Assembly (NCBI GenBank): GCA_024516035.1 | Contig: CM044956.1 | Location: forward strand, 2,749,501-2,813,500 | DNA from: Bactericera cockerelli | Lineage: Eukaryota > Arthropoda > Insecta > Hemiptera > Triozidae | Direction: 5' to 3' | Length of the DNA stretch: 64,000 nucleotides | The notes under the pieces: model-generated | Database searches by the model: none | Told to the model about the DNA's origin: nothing | What the model saw: the letters and a program-made list of their open reading frames with translations, nothing else | Made by a program: the position numbers and the translations under genes | Part shown: positions 48,537 to 59,757 of the stretch, piece after piece | Layout: each line of letters begins with the position of its first letter | Position numbering within the stretch: position 1 is the stretch's first letter

Positions 48537-49429
48537 GTATACAGGGTGAGCATAAAGTCTCACCCCACCCCCCGTATCTCGAGAATGGCTGAAAATACAA
48601 GAAATTGCAAAAACCCGTATTCCTTAATTTTTGGAGGGATTAATTTTCAGACAAAAAAAATTTGCCTACAGGGCCCCAGTCAGGCTGGGCATGGACCAAC
48701 TTTAAAATCTTAAATAGAATAGTATGTCTTGTGGCATATTGTTTTAAAGGTCTCATAGAGAGAATTTTATTACAAGAAATTTCAGTGAGCTATGACTTAC
48801 CGTTCTTGAGATACAGGGTCGGACGTCCTGCGTAATATCCATATATTTTGACCTATATCTCGTTGACCGTAAATTCCAGAAAAATGAAATTTGTTGATAA
48901 TAACTCCTTATGGCAAGAACTTTCGAACAAGTTAAAACTTGATTTGTTTTTTCGTTAAATTTTTTCGGACTGTTCGTCCGGCTGGCTGACGAAACCGACC
49001 AGAAACTAATATCAACAGAGTATGTCGAGTTATACCTTTTTCAACGAAGCTTGTAATAAGGAGTTATTATCAACAAATTTCATTTTTCTATAATTTAGGG
49101 TTAACGAGTTATAGGTCAAAATATATGGATATTACGCAGGACGTTCGACCCTGTATCTCGAGAACGGTAAATTGTAGCTCACTGAAATTTGTTGTAATGA
49201 ACTTTTCTTTATGGGACCTTTAAAACAATATGCCACAAGACATACCATTCTATTTAAGATTTTAAAAATAGTCCATGCCCAGCCTGACTTGGGCCGTGTA
49301 GGCAAATTTTTTTTGGCTGAAAATTAATCCCCTTAAAAATTAAGGAATACGGGTTTTTGCGTTTTATTGTATTTACAGCCATTCTCGAGATACGGGGGGT
49401 GGGGTGAGACTTTATGCTCACCTTGTATA
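48537..49429. mobile_element. Long foldback element (~370-bp inverted arms)
   Basis: Starts TATACAGGGTGAGCATAAAG and ends, inverted, TATACAAGGTGAGCATAAAG. The arms pair over roughly 48537-48911 and 49056-49429 with some mismatches (for example ATTACGCAGGACG and CATATATTTTGACCTATA in both arms), leaving a ~144-nt centre. No transposase. A shorter relative is at 50850-51256. Confidence 0.88.
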
Positions 49430-49792
49430 TGTAATACTAGCCGTTTGCCGGTGCTTTGCAAAGGGACTAAATTTCAAATTTACTAAGGCATGGCCGTACT
49501 GCTGGACAGCAATGCCTTTTTGAACTTTTTATAAATTTTCTGGACAAAGCAATAATGGTTTTGGGGGGGTCAATTCTGAGACATTTTTCGCTATCTCTTA
49601 CCGTTTTGGCTAAACAACTCCGGACAAACAAACAAACAAACATAGGTAGGTAGTCCTTTTTTCTGTTTTATATATAGAGATAATAATAATTCCGTGTCCG
49701 TGAGGATAGGTATATTCATATATCACGGTGGTGAGAGGATTATATGGACGCCCAGATCCAATGCCTAGGATTTTTTCATCTCCATTGATTCT

Positions 49793-50022
49793 ATTTGGTT
49801 TCAACGGGCTGATTATTCAAGATATTCAGGACGGGGGCTTTACCCTCCATTCGCTGGGAATCGTACCAGCATGCAACCCACATCAACCTCACCCAGCCTG
49901 GGTAGGTGTTCGTAGGGTACAGAATTATTTGTGTGACAAGTCTGCTCCAACCGGGGATCGAACTCCGGATCTCTGGACTACGGGAAGTGGTCACAACCGT
50001 GACGCCACGGAGGGTGAAACTC
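49793..50022 (-). mobile_element. tRNA-derived SINE, family I
   Basis: On the - strand: a head with GTGGCGTCACGGTTGTGACC and a B box GAGTTCGATCCCC, then CACACAAATAATTC, TGGTACGATTCCCAGCG and AATGGAGGGTAAAGCCCCCG. A second copy is at 58578-58770. The body shares GAATGGAGGGTAAA with the 5S SINE. Confidence 0.75.
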
Positions 50023-50396
50023 TAGTTCTGTTATAGTTACTGAATGATATGCATACGTTTGTTCAGGGTTGTTCAAACTATGACCCGCGGGTCGCAATTT
50101 TTGTGGCCCGTAGAACGAAGGTTGGACAACCGTGCGTTATTTACTGAATATAAGAATAGTTTCAAGCCCATTATAACTAACCGTCCATGCCAATTACGCG
50201 AGGTCCAAATCCGTAATTGTAAATGTCAAACATAACAAGATCCTAATTTAACAGGACTGAGTGGTTTATTGAGGATTATTATATAGTTATTACCATAACA
50301 CCCGAGTCGGGCTAGCCCTGAATTTCATGCCTATTATGGAGTGCAAAGGTCAATTATGAGCTTGATAAATTGGTTTCCATGGTTATCATGAAACCG
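50023..50396. other. Intergenic DNA, no gene recognised
   Basis: ACTATGACCCGCGGGTCGCA at 50078 resembles an internal piece of a hAT-like MITE. Nothing else. Confidence 0.45.
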
Positions 50397-50535
50397 ACCT
50401 GAGTAGATCGATAAGGCGGTGGACTTCTGACCTGGAGGTCGGTGGTTCAAGTCCCGGTTTCAGCGTAGATTTAGTAAAGCGAATTTGAGACGTTGCGATA
50501 TCACGAAATTGATTTACATAAATAAGATAACTGGT
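50397..50535 (+). mobile_element. tRNA-derived SINE, family C
   Basis: CCTGAGTAGATCGATAAGGC, the B box GGTTCAAGTCCC, GTTTCAGCGTAGATTTAGTA and a 3' end close to GATAACT. The inverted partner lies 128 bases downstream. Confidence 0.85.
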
Positions 50536-50662
50536 CATTGAATGAGTTCCATTTTACTGGAGGCAGTTTTTTTTGGATTCACGTCTTTTTAATATTCACA
50601 AATAATACTTACCTTAAGTAACGTCTGATCTTTTGCCCTATGAGAGTGGTGTTCCCAAACGC

Positions 50663-50817
50663 CAATAAGTTATCATATCTGTATTAAAATCACTTTCGTG
50701 ATGTCAGAACAGCTCAAACTCGCTTTACTAAATATTTGCTTAACTTGGGACTCGAACCACCGACCTCCAGGTTACAAGTCCGCCGCCTTATCGATCAAGC
50801 TACTGAGGTCGGTCCGA
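50663..50817 (-). mobile_element. tRNA-derived SINE, family C, inverted
   Basis: AAGTTATCATATCTGTATTA at the left, AACTCGCTTTACTAAATATT and, on the - strand, the head ACCTCAGTAGCTTGATCGAT with B box GGTTCGAGTCCC. Confidence 0.85.
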
Positions 50818-50849
50818 ACACCAGTGCCTGGCATTCACCGTGTTACACT

Positions 50850-51256
50850 TATACAGGGTGGCCATAAATTCTTACCCTACCCCGGGCATTTCGGGAACGA
50901 TAAGTCGTAGAGGTCTGAATTTTTTTGCAATCAATTTCACTTTAAAGTACCCTCGTGCATGACCTAGCAGTTGAAAAAGGACTTTAAACCCTATTAAAAA
51001 AAAGAATATATAAAATATATAGTATATATTATATGAACCCATTTTTGATAGTGGATTGTTCATTCCATTGAAGATTCTTGAGCTGGTTGCCACCCTGCCT
51101 AAACGCTAAACTGCTAGCCAAGGCCAATATTTTTTTACTTAAAATTAATCGCTCAAAAATGAGGAAACAACTATTTCACCGCTTGTCGATATCATGAGTG
51201 GTTCTCGAGATACAAGCGGTGGAGTGAGACTTTATTGTTATGGTTACCCTGTATAT
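50850..51256. mobile_element. Foldback-type MITE with TATACAGGGTG ends
   Basis: Left end TATACAGGGTGGCCATAA and inverted right end TATACAGGGTAACCATAA. The inner part TTTACTTAAAATTAATCGCT and GGTTCTCGAGATACAAGCGG matches, with changes, the right arm of the 48.5-kb element. Confidence 0.8.
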
Positions 51257-51443
51257 ACTGGAGGCAGTAATGTCATAGCTGGAATCATTGGCATAATATT
51301 ATGTAATGCAAGCAAGCTTAGGCTTGAGGCCACCTTTGAGTATTTGACACACATGATCTTTACAAAGGTCACAACAAGCCTGAATATCAATCATTTTGAC
51401 AAATATAATTAATATTTAAAAATAAATAAATAATAATCATAAT

Positions 51444-51478
51444 AATAAGAGACACTTATTTAATAAGTGTCTCTTATT
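51444..51478. repeat. Perfect 17-bp inverted repeat
   Basis: AATAAGAGACACTTATT and its exact complement around one T. It is surrounded by AT-rich DNA; the other bases in 51257-51714 show no gene. Confidence 0.9.
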
Positions 51479-51714
51479 TAAATTATTATTATATTTTTTC
51501 GCAAACATTTTGCCTTTTACAAAAAAATTCACTTTTTCTTAACTCATCTCCTTCTTGACCTAGTCGACTCGTCCTTCAAACGACTTCTATGGATGTCAAT
51601 TTCTTCCTACAATTTTGACTTGAAATTTTGATGCTTAAAATTTTAAAATTCTAGCAGGACTTTATGCAGCCATACCGGCGCGTGCCTGGCTAGATTAAGT
51701 CAAGAGGCTAAGTC

Positions 51715-52065
51715 GCTGGTTCCAATACTGCCAAATGCATGAATTTTTCATATATTTGAGTATATGACCACATAAAATAGTATAAGGGTTGGGTGGAAGA
51801 TATTGCCATAGGCAATAACCTCGCCCTTTAGTTAGGACATATGTTTTTATATATATTTTTATTCTTTTTCATTTTTATTGTATATTTCCATTTTTTTCAT
51901 TGTTAAAATAATTATTTGTATTGTACATTATGTCCATTTATATCTAATAAAGTGTAAAATAATAATAATAATAATAAGACTCTGAGGGTTAGGTGGTAGA
52001 AAAGGCTTTGAGCATTTACCTCGCCGCTCCGGTGGTTACCTTCCACTAAAAAGTTGCTGATATAA
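51715..52065 (+). mobile_element. SINE B split by a nested family E element
   Basis: The B 5' part (CAAATGCATGAATTTTTCAT ... GACCACATAA) and 3' part (AAGACTCTGAGGGTTAGGTG ... ACCTTCCACTAAA) are separated by E at about 51785-51968 (GGGTTGGGTGGAAGATATTG, GCAATAACCTCGCCCTTTAG, ATCTAATAAAGTGTAAAATA). The insertion is at the AATAATA site of SINE B, so E inserted second. Confidence 0.8.
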
Positions 52066-52471
52066 GGGTAAATTTAGTTTGTATGTATAATATGTATATG
52101 CATTACATAGAAGTCATGTCGTACGTATTACATAGGAGTTAGAATCTACTTCGTAATTTCAATTAAATAGCATCTCCTGACAGTTCAGAAAGTGCTTTAA
52201 AGAAATTTTAATATTGCAACATTTCACATCTTGTGCTCCACTTTGAACTTCTCAGCGCGAGTTTTCTTAAGCGCGAAGAGCTCCTTGATAAAAGCCCTTG
52301 TGCTAAGTATGCATTGAGGAGATGCAATGTACATTAGACTGCACTGAATAAGGAAGAAGGGTAATAAAATTATCATAATATAATAAAGTGTGTCTTTGTG
52401 TTATTATATCACAATGTTAGTGGGTAACGCAGAATTATAGGACTTTTCCGTATTTTCAATATTCCAACATC
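52066..52471. other. Intergenic DNA, no gene recognised
   Basis: No repeat or coding motif noticed. Confidence 0.5.
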
Positions 52472-52650
52472 TTATTTTTGCCTATAATTCTGCCACTGGT
52501 CGCTGCTCACATTAAAGCAACTACTCATTTTTCCTCACGAGGTATGAGTGGACCCCGAACACCCAAGTATAGAGCAGAAAAAATCCTGCCCCGCTGGGGA
52601 TCGAACCCAGGTCACCGTGCTAACTAACTCTGCCACGGTGACTACGATTA
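52472..52650 (-). mobile_element. tRNA-derived SINE, family H
   Basis: The - strand head CACCGTGGCAGAGTTAGTTA and B box GGGTTCGATCCCCAG are followed by GCGGGGCAGGATTTTTTCTG, TTCGGGGTCCACTCATACC and CGACCAGTGGCAGAATTATA. Further copies: 59582 and 59890 kb region, with partial ones at 53.38 and 57.77 kb. Confidence 0.8.
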
Positions 52651-52805
52651 ATAAAATTATTGTTAGGTAGGTATGTAGTCTAATTTCTTGCGAAGCTTTG
52701 GGAGAACAGGAAACTTATTTTTTCTATTATAATGATTATTAATTATATAATTCTTTTATTATTATTATTATTATTATACATGTACAGTCAAACATCAAAC
52801 ATGCA

Positions 52806-53018
52806 TATAGATGCACTGGTAGTCAAGTGGTCAAGTCGCTAGTCTGTTATTCCAGGTAGCGTACTAATCCGTTGGTTTGAATCCCACCCAGTGCATGAAT
52901 TTTTCCTCATTAATTTGAGTTTGTGACCACCTAATAATAAGACTCCGAGGGTTTCGTGGTAGAAAATGCTTTGAGCATTAGCCAGGCCTGGTGGGTACCT
53001 TCCACTAAATAGTGTAAT
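52806..53018 (+). mobile_element. tRNA-derived SINE, family B
   Basis: GCACTGGTAGTCAAGTGGTC head, GGTTTGAATCCCACCCAGTG, then CATGAATTTTTCCTCATTAA and the usual 3' part. Confidence 0.85.
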
Positions 53019-53175
53019 TATTATTGTATCAAGAGAAACCTGGATATAAGAGAGGAATTTTCCGGTCTTTTGAGTTCTCTTATATCTAAGTTAGATAACA
53101 TTAATATGTTATTATTGCTGTAAATGCAGTAACTCATGCATTAAAGATTGTAAAAGCTATCCCTTTTGTGCTATC

Positions 53176-53305
53176 CCTTAATCATGTTCTGATAACATCA
53201 ATTACTCAAACTGGTTTTACTAAAACTTTGCCGAACTTGGGAATCGAACCACCGACCTCCGGGTTACGAGTCTACCGCCTTATAGATCAAGCTACTGAGT
53301 TCGGT
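53176..53305 (-). mobile_element. tRNA-derived SINE, family C, inverted
   Basis: AAACTGGTTTTACTAAAACT and, on the - strand, the head ending in ACTCAGTAGCTTGATCTATA with B box GGTTCGATTCCC. Confidence 0.8.
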
Positions 53306-53364
53306 TAAAGTTGGTAAAAGCTTTCATTATAAGTAGAATTACTTTGAATGTTATATGGACCCCA

Positions 53365-53465
53365 TAATTTCCAAAGTGTAGAGCCGAAAAAACTGCGACA
53401 TTGCCGGGATTCGAACCCGGGTCACATGCGCGCGAGTCCAGTGCGCTACCTCACGTTATTCGCCG
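53365..53465 (-). mobile_element. SINE H-like fragment
   Basis: On the - strand GGGTTCGAATCCCGGCAATG follows a head that reads GTGAGGTAGCGCACTGGACT. The body is short. Confidence 0.6.
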
Positions 53466-53782
53466 CAAGTAAAAATAAAGTTCGATATTAATAAAGTTTA
53501 AAGAGTATTGTTAAATTTTCTTTTTTCCAACAACAATTAAAAAGTTTTTGCGAAAAAAAAGAATAAAAAGTTTAAAGAATCTGAAAGAAAAAAATGGTTC
53601 GACAAAGTTAGCCTGCCGATAATGTTCAATTCATGAACTTAATAATAATCTTTAACGACTCAATTTTCTAGAAAGTACAAGTAATAAAAAATATAAAAGA
53701 AAGTTAATAACTTCATTTGCCGCCTTAAGGCTGCCTGTTATACTGTACAATACATATTAAAATAGGATGTTAAAACTTCATT
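53466..53782. other. Intergenic DNA, no gene recognised
   Basis: AT-rich and featureless. Confidence 0.5.
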
Positions 53783-53933
53783 CTACCTACCGACCTCAGT
53801 AGCTTGATCGATGGGGCGGCGGACTTGTGATCTGGAGGTCGGTGGTTCAAAACCAGGTTTCAGCGTGAATTTGGCAAAGCTAGTTTGATTGGTTGTGATA
53901 ACACGAAAGTGATTACCACAAATATGATAACTT
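53783..53933 (+). mobile_element. tRNA-derived SINE, family C
   Basis: CGACCTCAGTAGCTTGATCG head, B box GGTTCAAAACC, 3' end CACAAATATGATAACTTTT. Confidence 0.85.
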
Positions 53934-54184
53934 TTTCTTCATATATTTATTTGTGACGTCATATTTACTAAGTTGGATTTATCATTCTACACGTACCTAC
54001 TTATTTAGCTTTTTTTTCTACCAAGAATTTCATCGTGGTTTCGGACACTTCTATCGCTCATAATGGATTATTACACCCGGATTATTTCAGGATAGATTAG
54101 ATAAAGGAGCAAAAAATATTAGGATAATATTAAGAAAAAAATAGGGAGAAAAATTGAATTCACCAGACATACCATTATTGTTGA

Positions 54185-54445
54185 ATATCCCGGGTTCGAA
54201 TCTCAGCGCCGACAAAAATTATAGGAGTTATTTAGCTATATATAGATGTTTGTTAAGTTTTCACCTTCTTGTGGGCTCGTCATGTACTAGCCACACTCGC
54301 CCATCAGAGGGGAGATATACGGGATGGGTAATTGGGCACTTTGGTGCTCCATTCGAGTTAAACACGTCATTACCTACCTTACAGAACCGACCTCAGTAGC
54401 TTTATCGATAAGGCGGTTATCGATCAAGCTTCTGAGGTCCGTTAT
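54185..54445 (+). mobile_element. SINE D fragment followed by SINE C head fragments
   Basis: GGGTTCGAATCTCAGCGCCG then a shortened D body (TCGCCCATCAGAGGGGAGAT). From 54383, CGACCTCAGTAGCTTTATCG and an inverted CGATCAAGCTTCTGAGGTC are two C heads in opposite orientation with almost nothing between them. Confidence 0.6.
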
Positions 54446-54794
54446 GTTTTATATAATAACTTCTCAAAGTTGTAAGTTGTTTATTAATCAGACTTATAAA
54501 GGTCGTTTCACTCCATAAGCTTTGTGTCACTTTTGAGAATAATGTCGTGTTACCTCTGGGGTACCCTGTATATTAGCTTTGACCAAGTGCTTTCTCTGGT
54601 GATCATTAAAACTGAACCTCGCATGCATTATCAGTCCATCTCAAAGCTGACTGCTATTGTTTAGCTCGATGCTTACTTCCAGGAGAATGGGTGAGGAGAT
54701 GTCGATGTATGCTATACCTTGACATGAACAAGAGTCGAACAACTGTCAAGTACAACCTCTAGATTACAAGGCCAGATTAGGTCTGCTATGGAAC
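54446..54794. other. Intergenic DNA, no gene recognised
   Basis: GGGTACCCTGTATATTA near 54560 is a single foldback-type end. Confidence 0.45.
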
Positions 54795-55255
54795 TCATTT
54801 CGAGAAATCTCGACTATTTTATTATTATTACTAAAGATGAGTGTTTCACAGCCTTTTTCAACGACATATATTTACTATTATTTTTATTATTACTAAAGAT
54901 GAGTGTTTCACAGCCTATTTCATTTCGTAGCCGTGAAACTTGCGGTCTGTGTTGCAGCTTGTCCATCTCATTCATTTATTTATTAATTTACAATTTATTT
55001 GTTTTACAAAACAATCAACAACAACAAATCAATAACAATATATTTTTTAAAAAAACTTAAAAATACGAAAAAAAAAATAAAGAACAATATTAATTTTTTG
55101 TAGCATCCCCTAGTATGCCTTCCCTCTGATGGGCGAGAAGTGAAACCTTCGCATTTAGGTACTGGGTCAACACGAGCGCACCGGAAAGTATCTCTTACCA
55201 AAAGCTGTAAACTGATTTTGAATAACAATTTTTTGTGTGCTCTGAGGATCGAACC
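54795..55255 (-). mobile_element. SINE D, inverted, with an AT-rich insertion
   Basis: The 3' end motif (AAAGATGAGTGTTTCACAGC) occurs twice (54832 and 54893), so two D tails are stacked. The D body resumes at 55108 (CCTCTGATGGGCGAGAAGTG) after an AT-rich insertion (54968-55085) similar to the AT-rich part of the 27.3-kb E-like copy. The head B box GGTTCGATCC is at the right. Confidence 0.75.
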
Positions 55256-55578
55256 CACAACTTTAAATTTTCATTATTATTATGAGCAGAATTAGTTTGT
55301 TTCACTGTCAGCTAAGTCTAGAATTTCCCGCTGTGGCGGGAAATTGCTGACACATTGGCATTTATACATCAGAGAACTCGAAATCAAATTGGAAAAAAAG
55401 AACTCAAAATCGAGGCCACTCTTAATAAGCACAGATCTTGCACAAGTTTTCAAATGAGGTTATATTATTGTTTTTTCATAGATCACTTGGAAAAAAAAGA
55501 ACTCAAAATCGAGGCCACTTTCAATATCAAATATCCACCACTAATGCCACCACCAGTGCAATCCTAAGAAACCGACGT
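55256..55578. other. Intergenic DNA with a short direct duplication
   Basis: GAACTCAAAATCGAGGCCAC preceded by GGAAAAAA occurs at about 55393 and 55491. No gene identified. Confidence 0.55.
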
Positions 55579-55682
55579 GTGTGTGTATGTGTGTGAGAGT
55601 GTGTGTGTGTATGTGTGTGTGTGAGAGTGTGTGTATGTGTATGTGTGTGTGTAAGAGTATGTGTGTATGTGTGTGTGTGCAT
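55579..55682. repeat. (GT)n-rich microsatellite
   Basis: TG repeats interrupted by TGAGAG and TATG. Confidence 0.93.
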
Positions 55683-56805
55683 GCGATCATTGCAACAATG
55701 CCGTGTGATATCGTATTTCAGTCTACTTACACTACCTTGTTGTGCTGTGACTTTAATAAGCTAACTTTTAATTAGATGCCTTTTCAGTCTGATTGGCAAA
55801 TGAGATCTAGAGAACCGGTTTAAGAAAATCTGGTGTGACACTACTAGACAATTGATATTACCAATACATTGGAGCCTGGTTCCAAAAAGTTCAAGATATC
55901 AAAAAAGATCCCCCTATTATAAAATTTTAATATTCTAAGAAAATGTTTTGTAAAATAAAATAAAATATATTTTTTTTCCTTGTAAGCGCTTTAACCTTGT
56001 CATTATACAGGTCGTTCGCGCTGATTCGTCTCCCATTTCAATAATATTTTTGGACTTTTCATAACCTTCTGAGCAATTTTTTTTTTTTGTGTCTGTCGCT
56101 CAATCAGTCAATCTGTTTTTCGAATTCCTTGCAACGCCCATATTCCTTGCAGGCATTATATCTGTCTATTTTTACTATTAACATCTGTCTATTTTTACAA
56201 TTTTACTGTTGTCGTGGAGACGTGCATATGATTCCCGTCAATTAACCAACAAGTCATGCACAAAGAAGCAAAAGGTCTTAAGCAAAGTTAGCCACACCTC
56301 GAGGTATTTGTTTCAACGGATTCAGTTGTCAACTTTCTGGAAACTGCAAAACTATATGAACTTTGTTAACAGAATGGCATAGTTTGCGAAATTTCGCAGA
56401 AATCTGCGCTGTTAGCTGCCCTAATTAACCTTTCATTTTAATAAGGTGACTTGAACGTTGTTCAGTATTTGTTTCTGCTGTCAAATTCATACAGAGATGT
56501 TCAGGGTGTCACTGGTAACATAGCGAACCTTCAAAGCACGTATAAATAAATAAATAAATATAAATAATTAAAACTTTATTTGGAACAGAAATATTACATA
56601 CAATAAAATTAATACATATAAATCAGAACAACTGGTTCTAATTCAGCTTATTTGCTGAGGAAACCACGTATACCAGAGCTAAAATAAAGGTCACTTGGGT
56701 CTAAAACAATAGTAAACATGGGTGTGGACATGGGCCCAAACTTCAGTGAGGTAATATTGAGGAATCAGCATAACATAAATTACATTCCTACATGTGCAGT
56801 TACCT
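55683..56805. other. Intergenic DNA, no gene recognised
   Basis: A small AAATAAATAAATAAATATAA run lies at 56545-56570. The frames are short and without motif. Confidence 0.5.
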
Positions 56806-57037
56806 TAAACTCTGTGTTGCAGCTTGCCCATCCCATAGTATGCTTCCCCTCTGATGGGCGAGATGTGACACAATACTTCCCAATTAGGTGCTGGGTCCAC
56901 ACGAGCGCACCGGAAGGTATCCCGTAGAAACAATTGTAACCAAATGAAGAATACAAATTTTTGTCGGCTCGGGGAATCGAACCCGGGACCTTCCGCATGG
57001 CAAGCAACTGCTTAACCACTGAGCTAATCGCGCGCTC
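56806..57037 (-). mobile_element. tRNA-derived SINE, family D, inverted
   Basis: GTGTTGCAGCTTGCCCATCC at the left; on the - strand head GCGCGATTAGCTCAGTGGTT, AAGCAGTTGCTTGCCATGCG and B box GGTTCGATTCCCC. The 3' tail is missing. Confidence 0.85.
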
Positions 57038-57422
57038 ATTTGATAGTGAGATCACAATAATAATATTGTGTTCAATGTTGTGCAAGTAAATTTGTATAAA
57101 AGAATCAGTGTATCACACACGAAGCTTTTAAGTTGGAAGTTTTGTACACGGTCGTTGGCTAAGTTGTGTTACTCTGATGAAGCAGGACTAGATAACCTTT
57201 TAGCGATGATCATGATAACCTGGCATACAGGGCCAAATTAAATGGGGATCGGCAACCTGTTTTTTTACCTCAATTATATTTTATGATTGAAAATTTCTGA
57301 CATACCTTTTTTTCAAATATAAATCATATAATAGCTTCTGTTATGTGTTGAATTTTTTTTTCTTCTTGTTCCTCTTTTTTAAATGTATCAAGTTTACATC
57401 CGTTGTATATAATTATACATAA
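57038..57422. other. Intergenic DNA, no gene recognised
   Basis: Nothing recognisable. Confidence 0.5.
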
Positions 57423-57570
57423 TGACCAAGTTCAGTAGCTTGATCGATAAAGCAGCGGACTTGTAACCTGGAGGTCGGTGGTTCGAGTCCCGGTTTCAAC
57501 GTAGATTTAGTAAAGCGAGTTTGAATATAGTTGTGATATCACGAAAGTGATTACTACAAATATGAAAACT
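57423..57570 (+). mobile_element. tRNA-derived SINE, family C
   Basis: GTTCAGTAGCTTGATCGATA, AGCGGACTTGTAACCTGGAG, B box GGTTCGAGTCCC, 3' part GATTTAGTAAAGCGAGTTTG. Confidence 0.85.
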
Positions 57571-57771
57571 TAACTTAAAACTTAATTATACATAATGTTA
57601 ATAATACTTAACTTAATTATACATAGTAACATAATTATACATATTAGTATTATACACATCTTAAAAATCCAAATAAAAATGGCTTAGGATGGGTCCTCTG
57701 TATACAAAAAAAATATGAAAAATAAAACAAATGATTTATTATTATTATTATTACTTAATTGAATACCTATT

Positions 57772-57865
57772 GAAAATCCGAAAAAATTGCGACTCCACCG
57801 GGACTCGAACTCAGGTCACCTGGAGAGCAACTCGGGCATTCTACCGCTAGGCCAAGATGACTACT
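57772..57865 (-). mobile_element. SINE H-like head fragment
   Basis: On the - strand TAGCGGTAGAATGCCCGAGT and B box GAGTTCGAGTCCC, like the 59.6-kb copy. The body is short. Confidence 0.6.
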
Positions 57866-58057
57866 ATCCCTTGTTATAGATTGCTTTTGGTCCTTCAAAC
57901 TTCCATTTCACCGATCCTGAACCCAAAGGCTAAGGGAACTGAAGGCTGATAAACTAAATGTTTTCTACTCTTACCTACCAATGTTGTGAGCGCTTATACA
58001 CACAAACCACTCATCTCCATTCTCCACATAATACATAATAATATATGTACTAGTTAG

Positions 58058-58203
58058 CAATCTCTTGATAGCTTGATCGATAAGGCGGCGGACTTGTAAC
58101 GTGGAGGTCGGGGGTTCAAGTTTCGCTGTCAGTGTAGATTTAGTAAAGCGAGTTTGAGATAGTTGTGATATCACGATTGTGATTAGCACAAATATGATAA
58201 CTT
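58058..58203 (+). mobile_element. tRNA-derived SINE, family C
   Basis: ATAGCTTGATCGATAAGGCG, GGGGTTCAAGTTTCG, GATTTAGTAAAGCGAGTTTG, end AAATATGATAACTTA. Confidence 0.82.
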
Positions 58204-58362
58204 AAAAAAAATAATATGTATTAGTTATATTATAAACTTGAGAACGATCACTGACCGACTGATTGATGCATGTCTCTAGAACGGTAGGTATTATTATCTG
58301 ACCCGGTTGCACGGTTTTCAGTGAAACCCTTACAATTAACACTGCGACCTGATTAGATCTCT

Positions 58363-58555
58363 TCCAGCGTCAATGGCACGTTGAATGTTAAGCAACGTCC
58401 AGCGACGTGAAGACTTCGGCTGGCATTCCGGCCCAACCCAGGCTGGGTGAGGTTAATATTGGTAGCATAGGTTTGTGAGTTTCCTGGGAATGGAGGGTAA
58501 CACCCCGTCGTGATATGACCATGCAGTTGAAAGCGACGTTAAATCTAAATTAAAA
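58363..58555 (+). mobile_element. 5S rRNA-derived SINE, copy 4
   Basis: AGCGTCAATGGCACGTTGAA, then a deletion within the 5S part, AAGCAACGTCCAGCGACGTG, and a full body with CCCAACCCAGGCTGGGTGAG and GAATGGAGGGTAACACCCCG, ending in an A run. It splits a repeat that is intact at 2500-2560 (AACACTGCGACCT...AGATCT then TGTAACCAG). Confidence 0.78.
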
Positions 58556-58577
58556 AAAATCCATTGTAACCAGTTGA

Positions 58578-58770
58578 TTATATTTGGTTTTAACGTCCTG
58601 ATGTTGATAGATAGTCAGGAATGGAGGGGTTTTACCCTCCATTCGATAGAAATCGTACCTCCCGTGTTTGGGGGGAACAGAATTTTCTTCAAAAAGTCTA
58701 CATCAACCGGGAATCGAACTCGGGATCTGTGGACTGCGGTCAGTCGTCACAACCGTTTCACCACGGAGGC
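58578..58770 (-). mobile_element. tRNA-derived SINE, family I
   Basis: On the - strand GTGGTGAAACGGTTGTGACG head, GAGTTCGATTCCC, then ACGATTTCTATCGAATGGAG, like the 49.8-kb copy. Confidence 0.75.
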
Positions 58771-59322
58771 TGGCTAGTGAACGGCAGCGCCTATGAACAT
58801 TAGTTTTCAACATTCTAATCGACTTGAACTTATGCGAGACATGAATAATATACTGACACAGTATAATTTTGTACCGATTATAAAGGTATGCTTATAACTT
58901 ATAACAATAGTAGTACCTACCTACTCGTACATTATTATTTTCATTGATGCCACCTGAACTTTTAAGCAAAACATGTTTTGAGACGCTTCAGAAGAACAGG
59001 AAAGTTCTGAGCACCATCACAGGAGCGAGACAGCGGGACACAAAACTCGATGTAGGTTTAACCTATTATTTTCGTCTTGGAGTTTTTCTCAGAAGACTAA
59101 CTCAAAATTTCCTCACATTTGTTCGTTTTATCCCCTTGGAATACTTGTCATAGTATTTTAACAGGAGAAGTTTTTTTTTAGTTTTATAAAGTTTTATACA
59201 GAAAAAGAACATGAACAGGATAAGTTTTATAAAATAACATCCGATCTACAGATATAATATATATAAGATAGTGATAAAGAGCTAGTTATCAGTATTTTAA
59301 TGTCATAAAAATGATAATAACA
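58771..59322. other. Intergenic DNA, no gene recognised
   Basis: A frame at 58944-59153 (69 residues) has no recognised motif. Confidence 0.5.
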
Positions 59323-59494
59323 AATAACACTCTTCAGTGGAAGGTAAGCACCAGGCGAGGTTAATGCTAAAAGCATTTCATATACTCAAATTAATGAGGA
59401 AAAATTCATGCACTGGGTGGGATTCAAACCAACGGATCCCCACGCTACTTAGATTACCAGACAAGCGCGTTATCCACTTGACTGCCAGTGCACG
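59323..59494 (-). mobile_element. tRNA-derived SINE, family B, inverted, internally deleted
   Basis: GGAAGGTAAGCACCAGGCGA at the left, then a jump from AAAGCATTTC to TATACTCAAATTAATGAGGA, then the head on the - strand (TGGCAGTCAAGTGGATAACG). Confidence 0.82.
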
Positions 59495-59574
59495 TTAATT
59501 TTTAATGGGTAGCATCGACATTACGAAAACAGACTAATGCTATTGCCTCATATCTACAAACAACCATCCTATTC

Positions 59575-59757
59575 CAATATGAATCTCGTAATACCGGCAC
59601 TGGTCGTTGCCCACTCTACAACTACGAGTACCTCCATTGTCCTCACGGGGGCTTGGGTAGGCCCCGACATCAACGACTCAGCCGAGATTCGATCCCAGGT
59701 CTCCTGGAGTGCAAGCCGAGCATGCTACCGCTAGGTCAAGGTGACTACTTGGCTTAC
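59575..59757 (-). mobile_element. tRNA-derived SINE, family H
   Basis: On the - strand TGACCTAGCGGTAGCATGCT head and GGGATCGAATCTCGG B box, then GAGTCGTTGATGTCGGGGCC and the conserved end CAACGACCAGTGCCGG. Confidence 0.7.
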
